From Patagioenas fasciata (Eukaryota > Chordata > Aves > Columbiformes > Columbidae), in the NCBI RefSeq assembly GCF_037038585.1, contig NC_092520.1, positions 188,522,604 through 188,586,603 on the forward strand: DNA of 64,000 bases. The letters are read 5' to 3'. The position numbers and the translations under genes were made by a program. Positions 44,225-57,443 of the stretch are shown here, piece by piece; position 1 is the first letter of the stretch; the number at the start of each line of letters is the position of its first letter. The notes under the pieces are model-generated. The model was given only the letters and a program-made list of their open reading frames with translations, was not told where the DNA came from and searched no databases.

Positions 44225-45839
44225 CCTGCATTCAGAGAGGGCCACACAGAAACACATCATTTATTTTAGCTATTTCCTAAAGCTAACGAAAAAGGGCTGA
44301 TAAAGCGCTGTCACACTCCATATGTCTGAAGCCCCAAGTCTTACCGTAAGGGATACATGACTTCCAGAAGAAGAAAGTCTTACATTATATTTACATTTGT
44401 ATAATTAATAAAGATAAATCTACTTAATGAGTAGATTTAACTACTAACTGTGAATTGACTGAAATAAATAAAAGTTCGACACTGACAGTAATTCTCTGTC
44501 TTCTAAACTGTTCTGTTTCGAAACAGCTACACTAGAACATCTCTTATTGTTTTTAGATGGTATCTTTATCAAATGCACTAAAATACATTAGATAAGAATC
44601 TCTGGTTATCTTTTATGGTTTTTATTAGATATATATGTATACACACCGGTGATCAAAAATAGAAAGCAAAAAAGGATGGTATGATTCTTTTTATAGTGTA
44701 TTATCTGTTTAGGATTGACTAAATATGCCGCTTGCTAATGGATACCGATCATTTTTATGAGGAAAATGTAAGTCATTAACGTTTTTCGCCATATGTCACT
44801 GGCAAAGCATGTAGGGCTTCCTTCTAAACCTTCTTCCCTAGAAGGGCCAGGGTCCAACCCACGTGAGGAGCCCTTGCAGAAGTCACAATTCCACAGAATT
44901 GCTCCCCCACTTTGTTGCCACCCATTTTTATCCTTCTCTCTGTCTGCTTTAATGTCCTCTATTATTAAATTTTCCCTTTCACGAACACTGACTGCTGACT
45001 TGGATTCCTTTTCCCAAAACTCTTGTAGAGTCTTCCCACTGTATCTAGTATCATACTTGGTTCTCTACCGTAGATTAATGTACATTCATTGTCAGCACTT
45101 GTCTTAAAATACAAAAGGGAGCCTAAGATAAAGGCTGTATACCCTGCAGCGGGAAAAGAAAGATCACAGTCTTGATGCCAATTGCCTCAGATTCCTTTTT
45201 ACCCCAAGGACTCATATTTCACCAAGGTCTTTCGCACCCATAGCCTGGCATCACTAATTTTTAATGCATACAAAATAGTGTTAGGCACGTCTCAGATGAC
45301 ACTGGGTGCAGAGATGTGCCCAGCACACACAGAAGTCAAGCACATATCCTTCAGATTTTGCAGCTTAGTCAAGACTGAAATTCCTCTGTCTTCTTCATCA
45401 GCTCCTGCCCTGACAGCAGAGGAACTAGTCCATCCATGCTCACAGGAACAGCTTCACTATTTGTTTCAGTTTCCGTTTTGTTTCGCTTGGCTAACAGGAA
45501 CTCCCATAAATGTTAAAACAAAACCCTTGGGCTGACACAGACCTGGCCTGTTCCCTGATCCGCTCCCCTCCACCCTGCACCATGGGCAGGACTAGGCCCA
45601 CCCCATCACCCCTCCCACCCGTGGCCATCTGCGGGGCTGATCACCAGCAACACCAGTTCCTCCACCACACACACCACAAAAACCCAGCTTTACCAAGTTA
45701 AGAGGGCTGGAACAGACTTTCGTGACTAGATGGAGGGTTTATTACCAGCCCGTTTGAAAAATCATTCCGTGTAATACAGCCCATGAAGAATTACAAGGCG
45801 TATTGCACAGAAACCGCAAAGGGCAACATGCTGTATGGA

Positions 45840-45852
45840 AAAAAAAAAAAAT
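45840..45852 (+). repeat. A-rich homopolymer run
   Basis: A run of about 13 A residues in the intergenic interval; simple repeat. Confidence 0.85.
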
Positions 45853-48800
45853 GACATGAGATCTGCTTCCCCCTGCTCCCCACCCTCACATTTTCCCACT
45901 CCTTTGCTAGGTCTTCTCTTCCCTGACTCACACAAGTCCCAGCACACAAGGCAGGGAGCAATGGTTGCAGCACCAACATAATGTGACCCAGAGCAAAGAT
46001 TGTGACTAAAAGGAACGTATGGCCAAACCCAGAAACAAGTAGCAATGAGGAGCTAAAAACTACCAGAAATTAGTACATACAGGTCCAACCATCACGTTCT
46101 ACACAAGGGAACAGCCGAATAACCACATCCAGCGCTGTGTGAGGACACAGGTCACATGAGCAAGCTGGGCTCAGTTACGGCAGGGCTACAAATAAGCCCA
46201 AGCAGGTTTAGAAATAGTTTTTTATGTCAATACATCAGCAAGCAGCACACAGAACGGTGGTCCACCTGTGTCTCACCACCTCCTACCTATTATAATTCCT
46301 TTTACGGCTTTCATAAGTAATCAAACTCTCACATCCTGCCACCACTGAATTTTCAAGAAAACTCTGTCTTCTCCTGTGTTGTACTTGAAGCATCTATGAA
46401 GGTTCCTTGCTGGTCTTCTTTTCCTCTTTCTCTAAAAATGACTTTTTACTTGAAGGCCAGAAAAATTTGAAAAACAATCATGAGAATACAGACCCTCTCC
46501 ATCACACCGGATGGTGTTACTTTACATACCTGGATACCCCACTTCCGTTTGTACCTCTTCATCACCTCATCCTACTCATCACAACAGGGACAAGACTCCT
46601 TTTTTTGCTGTGTATCCTGATCCAACATGAGAGACTAAAACTGTAAGTTTAGAATCTTCTGGTGAGGAAGGAAGTGGAGCATAGTATTGCAAAAATTACT
46701 CCCACAGATTGCAAAAGCCTGAGTTCACCATCTGGAAAGTACCTGAGGCTTTCAATCAGACTAATGATCCGCATCAGTCAGGGATATCATTACAACAGCA
46801 GCAACAAGAGTTAGGCACAGATTCATAGCAAATGCAGATCTCCAGAAGTTAGAAAACTGGTTAAAGTACATGTGCAATAAAACTTTGCTCCCTTTCCAGA
46901 AGCAAAATCATTTTCTTTGATTCAAAACAGTTCCTCTAGATATTGAAATTCTGTAGTGAGTCATTAATTACCACCAAAATACAGTTCTGGTTTTAATGTC
47001 TTCCACTCCCAATTAGTTCACACACAGTGTTTGCTAAAGAGCCAGAAAGAGGAAAACAGCAGCATTTTTCTTCAGAGTAAGCATAATGTTTTACTCCTCT
47101 GGGTGTTTCTTGAACATGAAGAAATGAAAGCAGTATAATCTGACCCTTAATCTTTGTGTTACTTTTGTTCTGAGTTGTCCTTCCTAACCAAAAGATTACT
47201 TCTTTGGGGCCATTACGGTGGGATGTATTTCCTCTGGTTTTGCATCAGACTTCTGTCAGTTGTCTTTCATGCCAGTTAAGGCAGAGTTTGACCCACTATC
47301 CTTACATCCCAATTTACTGCAACAACAACAAAAAACAAACAACAAAAAAATCTTTTTACAGACTTCACGGGAACAGACTGAATTATTAACCTCATCAAAA
47401 TCCCATTCCCATAATCAACAGTGAAAATGCTTAGGGAAGAGGGGAGGATTTCTTCCTTGTAAACCACTGAATAAAGAGGTGTCAATATGAAGCTGACCAC
47501 GGCGGAGTACAAAACAAGCATGAAATACAATAGAAAATTCATGCATTTAGCTTGTTATGCTTCTGATATGAATTTTTCTCTTTGCAATAGACCTCCATGC
47601 CATTATATAACCAAATTTAATGTAAAAATGAAGCCCCAGAATAGGAAAATTGGGGTTTTTTAAGTCAAACAAGATAAGTACTATCTTGAAATAATGTACA
47701 CACATGTAAAATGTGGCATTCCCCGTGACAGACACACTGCCCATTTGCCTGTAACCTCCTTCCTCAATTCTCGATCATTTAATCTTATCTGAAAAGGTCC
47801 ATGGTCACCATCAACCTGAGAACCCACCTGAGTGAAATCCTGGCTTTCTTGTAGCCAGAGACCTATGAATTCCTAGAGCACCAGGAAATTGAGAACAATG
47901 CAACTATTACAGTCATATATAGAACTACTTGTGCTAAAGGAGAATGGTAAGATAAATTCCGCAGTTGTTTTTACATCTAAGGTGGTTTCACTGCATCCCT
48001 GTGCAGAGACAAAAACTGACAGGTCTGCCAAGGACTCAGATCTTGAGCTCTAAGGCCACAACTGAGTTTTGCAGGACAGGGTTTACATGACTGCTATAGT
48101 CTTCCATTAAACAGTGCAAAGAAAAAAAACAACTCTTTTAATAGAGTAATGTGATTTTATCAATACACAACGTGGCAACTTGTTTCAAAAGTAAATGACT
48201 GAAGTTATGTTCCCACATCAACATTCAGACACTGTCCTAATTTCCACAACTGTTTAGCATTCAGGACTTTTACCAAGGTCAGAAGAAAGCGTACTCAAGT
48301 AAAAATTTTGTGCACCATTCAGGAGCCAAACCATCTTCCTCCCATTTCTTCTAGTAGATGACACAAGATCAAAAATTAAGCACCCACATCACCGTTTAGC
48401 AGCATGAAGTACCACTGCTTCTGAGGCATTTTTCTCTGCACAGGCACAAAAATTCTCAGCCCTTCAGTCCCATCTGCTTGTATAGTTTATTGAGATTTTA
48501 TCTTCATAAGACATTCTGTTCTACAGAGAGCAAAAGAAAACGGAATTTGGACTCCTCCAGTGACTCTCAACTTCATTAAACAAATCAGCACATTTGCCAT
48601 TTCCTATTGTAAAATAAAATTGCCAAACAATGTCCCTTTCAAAATGAAAGTAAATAAATCCAGCTAGAAGACTACACTTTCCTTTTCCAGAAAGGGATAA
48701 CTAAAAATATAAACAGGAACCAGGCTCAGTGAGAGGGAAGGAAAGGAATTTTTGTGTTTTCATATGGAGCTTTTAAAAATCAGTTAGCTGCTCTGCTCCT

Positions 48801-51566
48801 GCAAGTTAATGCTCTGTTCCTGTAACAAGTTAATAGCTGGGGAAAGCAGTGCTCCAGCTCTTTTCCTTTTCCCAGTTCTATTTGCTTTCTCCTAACACCA
48901 CTGCTACATTTTCCCCGTCTTCTCTTCCCAACCTATCCTGGTACAGTGCAAAGGCAAATAAATGTCGTACACCAGAGAAGAGCTTGACTGGTTCAGGCTG
49001 GAGAAGTCTCAGAGCTGTTATAAGGCATACTTACCTTAAAGGCCCTCTTCAGCCATTATGGGGTGCAGAACCCTTACATTTTGATTCTCCTCCACTTCCT
49101 AATCCTAACCTCTGTTATTCTTAATCCTGCTCTCTCTCTGTATTATCAATAACTGCTGATACAGCATTCCTGACGTCCAAGTAGGAGCTGCAATAGAGGC
49201 AGTACAGCAATACAGCGCTGTGGCTACGAAGTCCTTTGTGGACAAGTGTGTGATTTACCTCCCTGAGTACAGGTTCCCCAAGGCACACAGAGCAAGTGCA
49301 GAGCTTTCTCCCTTCTCTTGGCCTTGGAACTCCAGCTGTACTTTGTGTTTTTCCCTTAGCCCTTGTCCCCCTTCCTTGGTCCATCACCTTCTTACCCTTT
49401 AATCTTCTAACACTGAGAGGGGATTTGGCTGTTATAACGCAGGCATCTAATATTTAGACAGCTGGGTCTCAACCAGCCACCTCATTACGGCAAATAATCT
49501 TCTCCTAAGACAGACATCCCAACTAGGTCAGATGAATCTCACCCTTGAAGTGCTTGTTTCTCCCTGTTGATGTAATGGGAGCCAAGGGTCACCAGCTGAT
49601 GAGACTCGAATGTTTATAAATTATCAAAAATATTCCCCAAGTAATCCCATTTGAAATACTCTCCTAAACTTTTCCACAGAAATTCTAGCTGACCCTGGTC
49701 TTCCCTGTTTAATTAATACCCACTCTAACCTCAGTAATGTCCCTGGTGCTTTTTCTTCACTCCCTTTTAAAAGCCAGATCTGCTTCTGCACTCGTCACTG
49801 GATCCAGTTCATTGTGCTCCAGCTACACTCGCTCTTCTTTGGCTCTTCCATGGAGCCACTTCCATTCTCACTTGAGTTTCTCTCCATCTGTTGCTGAACA
49901 GGAAAACCTGGAAAATTGTCCACAGAATCACAGCATGTTATGTCAGAGGAGATTGCTTCAGGCTCCTTCTCTCCAACACAGGCCATAAGACTGCTGAAGT
50001 CCTTGCTGATCTGTAGAATATGTCTTCCAGAAAAACAATCAGTCTTTAAAATTACTAGTGCCAGTGCTGTCTTTGTTAAATTGTTCCAGTAATAAACTAC
50101 TCTGACAATTAAAATCTAGCTTTATTTGTAGCCTGAATTTGTCCTGGTTTAATTTCTGGTCATGAATCTTGTAATAGGCTACTAGATCAAAACATCCAAT
50201 CAACAATTTTCTGATCTTCTGATAAATACTCACAAACCTTTAAGCTTTTTGCCGATAAACTAACCAGATTGGATTGCTTGCATTTTCCAGTCCCTGATTA
50301 TTCTTTGAAACCTTTGCTATTCACAAATGTTTTTGAAACCCTTTAGCTGTACATATACCTGTCTATAGCTAATTATCTTTGAAAGACAGGCTGTAAAATA
50401 GACATTCTAATACTCTTCTTTCCAAAGCACTGTCACAGCACATGGTTATGATATAATTTATTAATAAAATATTTATTGCTGTAGCACAGGCTAATGTTTA
50501 AGTCAGCAACTTTTCCACAGCCACTGTAAACAATGCTGGAGAAAACTTTTCTAGTTGTCCTATTTTTCCTGAAAACTCCAGTGCTGTAATTTAACCCCCT
50601 AAAATTGCTCAGTACTGGCAACACATTGTGCAATGCTAACTTCAAGAATACTTTCAGAATGCACTTTTACTCTGCTCTTGTTCATTATGTTGCATCAGAA
50701 TGTAATAAATTAGCATTGAGAGAAGATATTCTGTAATGAAAGATGTTTTATCAGAAGTCACTAATCTTTGCTTCACAGTACTTCATTTTACATTTCAGAA
50801 GGAAATCAGAATTCTTTCATCAGAGGTTTGGATGAAGTGCTTTTGCAAGTCTGACTTTATCAAACAATGCACTGAGGAAGTCCAAGGGCAGGTGAAGAAA
50901 AGAAATTGGCAGGTAGAAACAACATTTTAAAAGCCAGTGGTGTGACTTTTAAATAGTTAACATGCTAAGATAGCAAAGATATTAAACATGTTGGGAGAAC
51001 TGTACTGACACATACCCCACGTATGAAGATTACAGGCTTCAGAATCAGTAGAACATGAAATTTTTGACATCTCTGGTAATCTGTACATAATTTGGATTAT
51101 ACAACCATTGCTCCTTCCAAAAGATAGTTTGGGTCTGATTAGAACCAAAAGTAGATGTTTTATTATGCAGTACTTCATCCTTATCATCTTGTTGCCCACA
51201 GTAATTTGCAGATGCTGCTGCACTACTGCCCGTTGCCTTCAAAGACCTGCAACCTCCTTATTTCTGCTGGAGCAGGAGTAGCAGCCAACAAGACTTGGGT
51301 GTATTTCCTTCCTTTGATTGCCTTCCTCTAAAATGCTCAACACTTGCTCTTTTTCACCCTACTTTTGCATGTGCCCATGCCTGAATAGAAATTCTGTATC
51401 GCAAATAAATAATCTCACTCTTAGTTCCTGAATGAGTTTATCTGCTTCGAAGCACCTCAATTTATGGGAAAAATCTTGTAACCAGTTAAGTAAATTATTG
51501 GCCTGCATTTTAAGATAAATCTGAGAAATAACACGGGTATCTAATTCATCAAACATAGGTACATGT

Positions 51567-51582
51567 AAAAAAAAAAAAAAAA
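51567..51582 (+). repeat. A16 homopolymer
   Basis: Sixteen A residues between TGT and GGAAAATG, intergenic. No retrosequence could be recognised on its 5' side. Confidence 0.9.
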
Positions 51583-51984
51583 GGAAAATGCAAAACTGTG
51601 AGTTTGAGTTATATAAGGCAAGACATACAGCTGACTATTTTTGGAGGGGGCGCAGTGGAGAAAGAAGCTGAGAAAACTCCCCAAAATAGAAACAGAGTAG
51701 GAAGTCATAGAGCAAGTCTGGATAAGATCTGAATGCAATCTTAAGAGGATCCTAAAAAGAGCTTGAGGATGCTAAAAAGAGCTTAAAGCTCCTAAAAATG
51801 TTCAGAAAAAAATTCACTCTAAATATTGAATTTGTCATCTAAGCAATTATGACATGCACAGTCTCAATCCAAAACATAGAATATGATGCAAAACTAATAA
51901 AACTTGTAAAAATATTAAGGTTGTGAAGCATAAAGACTGTTGTAATGATCTTAAAAACATCACAGTAAGCAAGAAGGCTATGAA

Positions 51985-52228
51985 CTTGCTGAGCAAAGAA
52001 ACCAAAGCACAGTCAACTCTAAGGCATCAACAGAAACAGACGTTTTTTACAGTGAGAACAATCATTCACCAGAACAACCTTCCCAGGGAAATGGTGGAGT
52101 CCCCATCACTGGAGGGTTTCAAGATGCAATTGGACAAGGCACTAGATAATCTCATCTAGGCTCCCTTTCCCAAGAAAGGTTGGACCAGATGTTCTTCTGA
52201 GGTCCCTTCCAACCTATGACTCTAAATA
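51985..52228 (+). mobile_element. CR1 LINE fragment, 3' end
   Basis: Recognised by CACCAGAACAACCTTCCCAG, AATGGTGGAGTCCCCATCAC, TGGAGGGTTTCAAGATGCAA, TTGGACAAGGCACTAGATAA and the end block GGTTGGACCAGATGTTCTTC with GAGGTCCCTTCCAACCTATG. The final ATGACTCTA is a worn terminal repeat, so the 3' end of the element is present. Confidence 0.9.
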
Positions 52229-53909
52229 GGACCTTCACAGTAGATGAAGGGTTACCCAGTCATTCTCTTGAATGTCTGTTGTGACCTAAAAGATCCGAAG
52301 TGTTATCAGAGAAGGAAGCTCGGTCTCAGGTTGCACTTTGCTATAGTTTTCTTCCTGTCACACCTTTCTTTCCAACATGGTTGTAAGGATTTAGCGTTCA
52401 ACTTCTCTAGGAAAAACCTTTTTGCTTTCACCGTTAAGATTCTTTAAGGTACAAAGAGCCAGTCGGGAGGTTTGCAGACACCAATAGCTTTCCCAAAACA
52501 TGGACACGAATTGGCAGGCAATTCCCAAGGCCCTGAGATCTGATATGTATTTGGGAATCTCAGGAACTGGCATACGCCTCCCACCAACGCACAGGAAGGT
52601 GAGGATTAATATCAACAGGTACCAGGATGCAGGGAGACACTTCCCACAGAACGGAGCGGGCAGCAGGGACACAGCCTGCCACACCTCTCTGTTCTCCCCA
52701 GGAACACCATTGGAGCAGGGCTCAGAGCTTGGCCAGTGTCCACCTTTGTCTGAGGAAACAGAGGGTAGTACATCCTGCAGATTAAACAAGTAGGCACCAA
52801 ATACACCTCTCATCAATTTGTCCTCTGAACAGATACAATAGGTCAACTGTCAATCACCTGTCTTGAATAAGAAGAATGAAAATCTATTTTTTCTTTTTTT
52901 TTCTGCATTGTTTACGTCAGTGTTTGGGGCCAGTGTAGAAGGATGGAGGAAGAGTGCTGTGCTAACCTCTGTGTTCCATTGCCTCCACAGACACCACGTC
53001 CCTCTCAAGCCATTCTGGCAGCCCTGCATGGGCTGTGCCCTTCCTCCCAATGCTACTTGAGGGCCAGAAGTCTGGCCCTACCAAGTCAATACAGAAAGAA
53101 ATTAAAGAAGCAGCACAGCAAACCAGCAAGGTACTTGATTGGTGGTTCTATCTTGTCCAATTAGCTTAAGTAGAACTCAAGAGCTGCTTTTATTTTTTTA
53201 ATTAATTCATTTTTCTCTCATTGCACCAGTAAAGCACACACTGCTCATCAGACAGATCTGGTAGCCCCCAGTGAGCTTCATGTAGTGGGACCAGACATCT
53301 ATTATACTAAGACATGAGCTAGCTAGTTAGCAGTAGGATGTTTTGCTGTTCTGGATGTGATTGTAGTGCAAATTAACCTTTGATCAATGTGCAGAGACAC
53401 TGGTACATGAAAAATATTGCTAATGTGGGTGAACTTTATAGCATAAGAAGATTTACTGGCTGGAAATTGGCTGTATTCCTTTTAAAACAGCAAGTACAGA
53501 TTACTTCAGATAAGATGCATATAAATTCTAAACTAACCCAGGTATCACTGCTATTTGCTGCAGTTCACTGAGAATAGATTTCCTAAGTCACTTCTTAATC
53601 TCGACATCTTTAATTATCACATCCTGAAATTTGTTCTGCATCTCGAGGATTATTTTCAGTCCTCCTTTAAATTCCCTCTGAAATTTCCATATTCTTCCTG
53701 AAGAGACAAACAAGTGCTCCAAAACACTGAGTCACAAAGCAAGAATGGTACTTATTTCTGCATGATTATTCATTTCCCATTAAGTCCTAAGGTCATGGTA
53801 AAGTACCTGCCAGGGTACTACACAGAAGGTCCCCATTAGTATCTATGATGACTACACAGTTCTCCTGTGAATCATTCACTTAATCATGCTAATTTCAGCA
53901 AATTTCAAC

Positions 53910-53923
53910 AAAAAAAAAAAAAA
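53910..53923 (+). repeat. A14 homopolymer
   Basis: Fourteen A residues preceded by CAAC, intergenic simple repeat. Confidence 0.9.
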
Positions 53924-56496
53924 CCTAGTGTAAACATGGTACATCCAACAGCTAGATATATTAACTTATAAGAAAACTATTCATGTTTATCTGGTAAGAT
54001 CTGTCTTTTTGAACTACCTTCTTAATACATACTAAATAAAGCAACATCCTTGACAGTATCCCCTAACTGGCAAATCCCAAGGTGTGTTAAAAATTAACAG
54101 GAACATTTCCCAGATGTCCTCAGCTAGTTATTCTTAAGACTCCTGGGTAGAAGTTATAAAGTCCTGTTGCGTGAAACAGAATGTTGCACAATGCTTTCCC
54201 CTGCTACAGAGGATTACCTTTTATTATTGAGACCAAATAACTTATATGAGATGTTCCAAACCCAAACATTCTTTAGATGTACGTTTTCTGCTCCACACTG
54301 CACCACTCTGGATCTAGCAATGGCCTATCAAACACTAGCTTTGGTTGTCCTTTATTTTGTTCCTCACATAAATAAAATACTGTCCATTATCTTCCATGGG
54401 TACAGGTATTTCAAATCTCTCAACTTCCCTGAATCAGTCACATTGTCCAACTTGTACATTCATTATTTTGACTTTTTTTTCATTTTCACCCTTGGCTCAT
54501 ACATTGATTTTCGGTGCCATTATAATTTCCATGTATCTGTTTGACTGTAAATATTTCTTGTCCAATATCACTTTCACTTCCATGCAACAGTCCTGGTAAG
54601 GTAAAATCTACAGCTATCAGCAACATTTTGCTATACTGCATGTGACAGCATTAATCATTATGTACAAACACTCATGCAAGAAATGCAGATGTGGATGAAC
54701 TCTATAGCATAACAAGGTCCTTTGGCTAGAAGCTGTCTACTTTCATGCCACTAACCAGGACCAACTTAGATGTATCCTGACACCTGTGATTTTCCAGGCA
54801 ATGATCAGCTTTTTATTGTGCATCATAATGGGGGTGAAGTACACTGTGCTGGACATTAGGAAAATGTATTCCTAAATGTTACCAAAGAGTTATCACTGGA
54901 CATAAAATTCCCCCATCATACTTCCTTCAGTTTGAATTAACGATAAAAACTCTATTCTTCCCACATATTAGGAACAGACCATTAGTAAGTTCAACATATT
55001 GTCTAGAAAGATCAGGTTGTCCATGGAATAATGTATTTCATTTAATGAATTAGAACTTTAATCTATAAATAATTAAGTTTTTACTCTTCTCAAACTTCTC
55101 TGTCTTTGAAACAGCTAATGGCCACTCTGACATAATACACCAGCCTTTTTACCTTTTTCATCCTGAAGAACAAGGTCTAACCATCAATTTCAACATCATA
55201 CAAGACTCTGCCTGCTAACTTTGTTATACTAATCATATAATCTTTCTCAAGCTCCAAGTTGTCTCATGTATTTGAGTTTCCTAACATTAACACACAGTAA
55301 ACTGAAAGATGTAGCCCTTACAAAAATGTACCACTTGTGTTTACTTCATAATGTTTCAGGGTTATCCTTTTCTACAATGAGGTATGAGGATATTTCTGTC
55401 TTTGTTCTTGTATCATCCAGGAAACTGGCACCCACAGTAATGAGCTGAAGCCTACAGACACCTAATTTTGTTCAGAGTTTATCCCAGTGTTTCACAAAAC
55501 CCAGTCTACTTGGCTAACACCAGTATTTACCATATTCTTTCTACTTTTGATGAAGGAACAGGAAGAATTTCTCAAAAAAGTCATCTGACTCTCTTGGTTT
55601 CCTTTGTAGGCCTCTGCAGTTTTTCACCTTCTGCAGAATGGAGTCTGTGACTGTCTCACTGTTGCCAGAACTGATCATTATCAAAGCAGCTTCTCACACT
55701 TATCCGTTTTCCCAGTCTCACTTTGCTTCTGGAAGAAAACAAAACTTCCTACCGTCTACCTGACCCTTAAAGAACAGCTCAACAATTCTTGTTAGAAGGG
55801 AGTCACTGAGGATGAGAACCATCTTCCATACCATGGCTGGCTGGAAGTGAAGAAGCATTCCCAGGAGGAGTCAACACTACTGGCCTGTTCTCCCACGACT
55901 CTCTGGGGATCTGTCCCTGGGTCACTGTTGGACGAGGATAGAGAATTTCACTGCCCCCAAACCCACATGGTTTGAGCTGCACAAAAGTTTTCTTTCCTCT
56001 ATTAAAGTTTTCCACTAAACTTCTATTATGTCTTCTTCCAGGCAATCCTTGCGAGCCATGATCTCAAATGCCCCTCTGTGTACCTGCAATGTCACACTGC
56101 TGGAAGACACCCTTCGCATTTTCTTATTCTTGTGGTAAATGTTTTCCAATCCATTTATTTTTAGGCTTCTTCCAGTTGACCACATTCATCTTCTCTGTCC
56201 AGTTTCTGCGGTTCCAATCATTTTATACAATCCATTTCCTCAGTCTCTGTTGCTGGCATCAAACAGAGCTTTCTAAGATCTCTTCCACCTCACTGCAGGG
56301 CACTCCAGATACCCTGCCAGCTCTCACTCTCCCCCAGGTGCTCAGCTCCACCGACCCCCAGCACCTGTATCCACTAATCCACACTGGGCATGAGCCAGGG
56401 GGATATCCGAAACTTGCTAATTTTTAGTTCTGTTTGAACAAACTCCCAGTGATTACTTAAAAGACTCATTTTGCTATTCAAAGAAAAGGTCAAGCG

Positions 56497-57045
56497 AGAT
56501 GATTCTGCCCCTCTGCTCTGGCGAGACCCCACCTGGAGTTATTGTGTCCAGCTCTGGAGCCCTCAGTACAGAAAGACATGGACCAGACGGAGAGAGACCA
56601 GAGGCCACAAAGGTGATCATAGGGATGGAACATGTCTCCTGTGAGTTCAGGCTGAGAGAGTTGGGGTTTTTCAGCCCGGAGAACACAAGGTTTTGGGAGA
56701 CTTTATTGCAGCCTTTCAGTACTTAAGAGGAGCCTATGAGAAGGATGGGGACAGACATTTTAGCAGGGTCTCTTGTGATAGGACAAGAGGCAATGGGTTT
56801 AGACTGATGGAGGGGAGGTTCAGGCTAGACACGAGGAAGAAATTTTTTACACCGAGGCTTGGTGAAACACCAGGTTACCCAGAGAGGTGGTAGATGCCCC
56901 ATCCATGGAGACACTGAAGGCCAGGCTGGATGGGGCTCTGAGCAACCTGATATGGTTGGAGATGTCCGTGCTCATTGCAGGGGGTTGGACTAGGTGACAT
57001 TTGAAGATCTCTTCCAAACTGAACTGTGACTCTCTGATTCTATAA
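56497..57045 (+). mobile_element. CR1 LINE copy with intact 3' end
   Basis: The best preserved CR1 of the window, about 550 bp. Blocks in order: GATTCTGCCCCTCTGCTCTG, GAGACCCCACCTGGAGTTAT, TGTCCAGCTCTGGAGCCCTC, GGCTGAGAGAGTTGGGGTTT, TTATTGCAGCCTTTCAGTAC, GATAGGACAAGAGGCAATGG, CGAGGAAGAAATTTTTTACA and GGCCAGGCTGGATGGGGCTC. It ends with CTGATTCTATAAAA, the terminal repeat zone. It finishes only about 360 bases before the CAPZA2 start codon, right at the edge of the CpG-rich promoter. Confidence 0.92.
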
Positions 57046-57295
57046 AAGGCAGACAGAAACCCTGCTGTCCAATCCGAAGACATCCTAAGGGGCACAGCAG
57101 GCCCTGCTCCCCACTACTCCGTCCATCGCGACACCCCGCCACCAGCTGAGGCCCCTTACTTTCCCCGAGGAAGCACCACGACAAGGACCAGCATGCACGC
57201 CACGGACACACGCGGGAACTCGGGATACTGACAACCCACCACCCCCCTTCCCTCCTGCCCCGCTGTCCGCCCCACCGCAAGACCCCGCCACGCCG

Positions 57296-57307
57296 TGCGC
57301 ATGCGCA
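57296..57307 (+). promoter_or_regulatory. NRF1-type palindromic site
   Basis: TGCGCATGCGCA, a perfect 12-bp palindrome and the ideal NRF1 site, about 100 bases upstream of the CAPZA2 ATG. Confidence 0.75.
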
Positions 57308-57310
57308 CAG

Positions 57311-57320
57311 GCCCCGCCCC
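57311..57320 (-). promoter_or_regulatory. GC box (SP/KLF type)
   Basis: GCCCCGCCCC, the reverse of the SP1 consensus GGGGCGGGGC, four bases after the NRF1 palindrome. Confidence 0.6.
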
Positions 57321-57404
57321 CAGGGAGCAGCGCAGCGAGCGGGGCCCCGCCCTTCCTGCCTGGGAGGGAGGGGACGGGGGCGGTGGCCGGGGCCAGACGG
57401 GAAG

Positions 57405-57443
57405 ATGGCGGACCTGGAGGAGCAGCTGTCCGACGAGGAGAAG
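57405..57443 (+). CDS. CAPZA2: CAPZA2 exon 1 (F-actin capping protein alpha-2)
   Basis: The first 13 codons, MADLEEQLSDEEK, are identical to the N-terminus of CAPZA2 as I remember it from mammals (CAPZA1 differs, beginning MADFDD). The protein pairs with CAPZB to cap the fast-growing barbed ends of actin filaments in the cytoplasm, limiting their growth. The ATG sits in a good context (GGGAAGATGG). The exon ends in phase 0 at AAG before GTAGGG, as in the human gene, and the next exon (starting VRIAAKF in human) is outside the window. The position just downstream of MET on the same strand matches conserved synteny (MET-CAPZA2-ST7). Confidence 0.93.

Larger units (their letters stand above)
34781..57100. 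other. Intergenic interval between MET and CAPZA2
   Basis: About 22 kb without a gene I can support. All open frames are short (at most 151 codons), lack splice-consistent neighbours and match nothing I recognise. The interval holds three CR1 copies (40930-41660 in pieces, 51985-52228, 56497-57045), simple A runs, and two CTCF-like motifs. Slightly GC-richer patches lie at 35040-35300, 36950-37470, 45400-45680 and 52500-53070 and are possible regulatory DNA. The rest is AT-rich unique sequence. Confidence 0.75.

Noticed and set aside
52391-52846. 151-codon minus-strand frame in the intergenic interval
   Set aside because: The plus strand is open over the same stretch, there is no recognisable domain and no splice partners; probably chance in a GC-richer patch.
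55803-56045. 80-codon minus-strand frame with an even, protein-like composition
   Set aside because: Short, no recognised homologue, and no clear splice acceptor at its start; not enough to call a gene.
57316-57335. CTCF-like match CCCCCAGGGAGCAGC in the CAPZA2 promoter
   Set aside because: Two mismatches fall at core positions and the GC-rich context makes chance matches likely.
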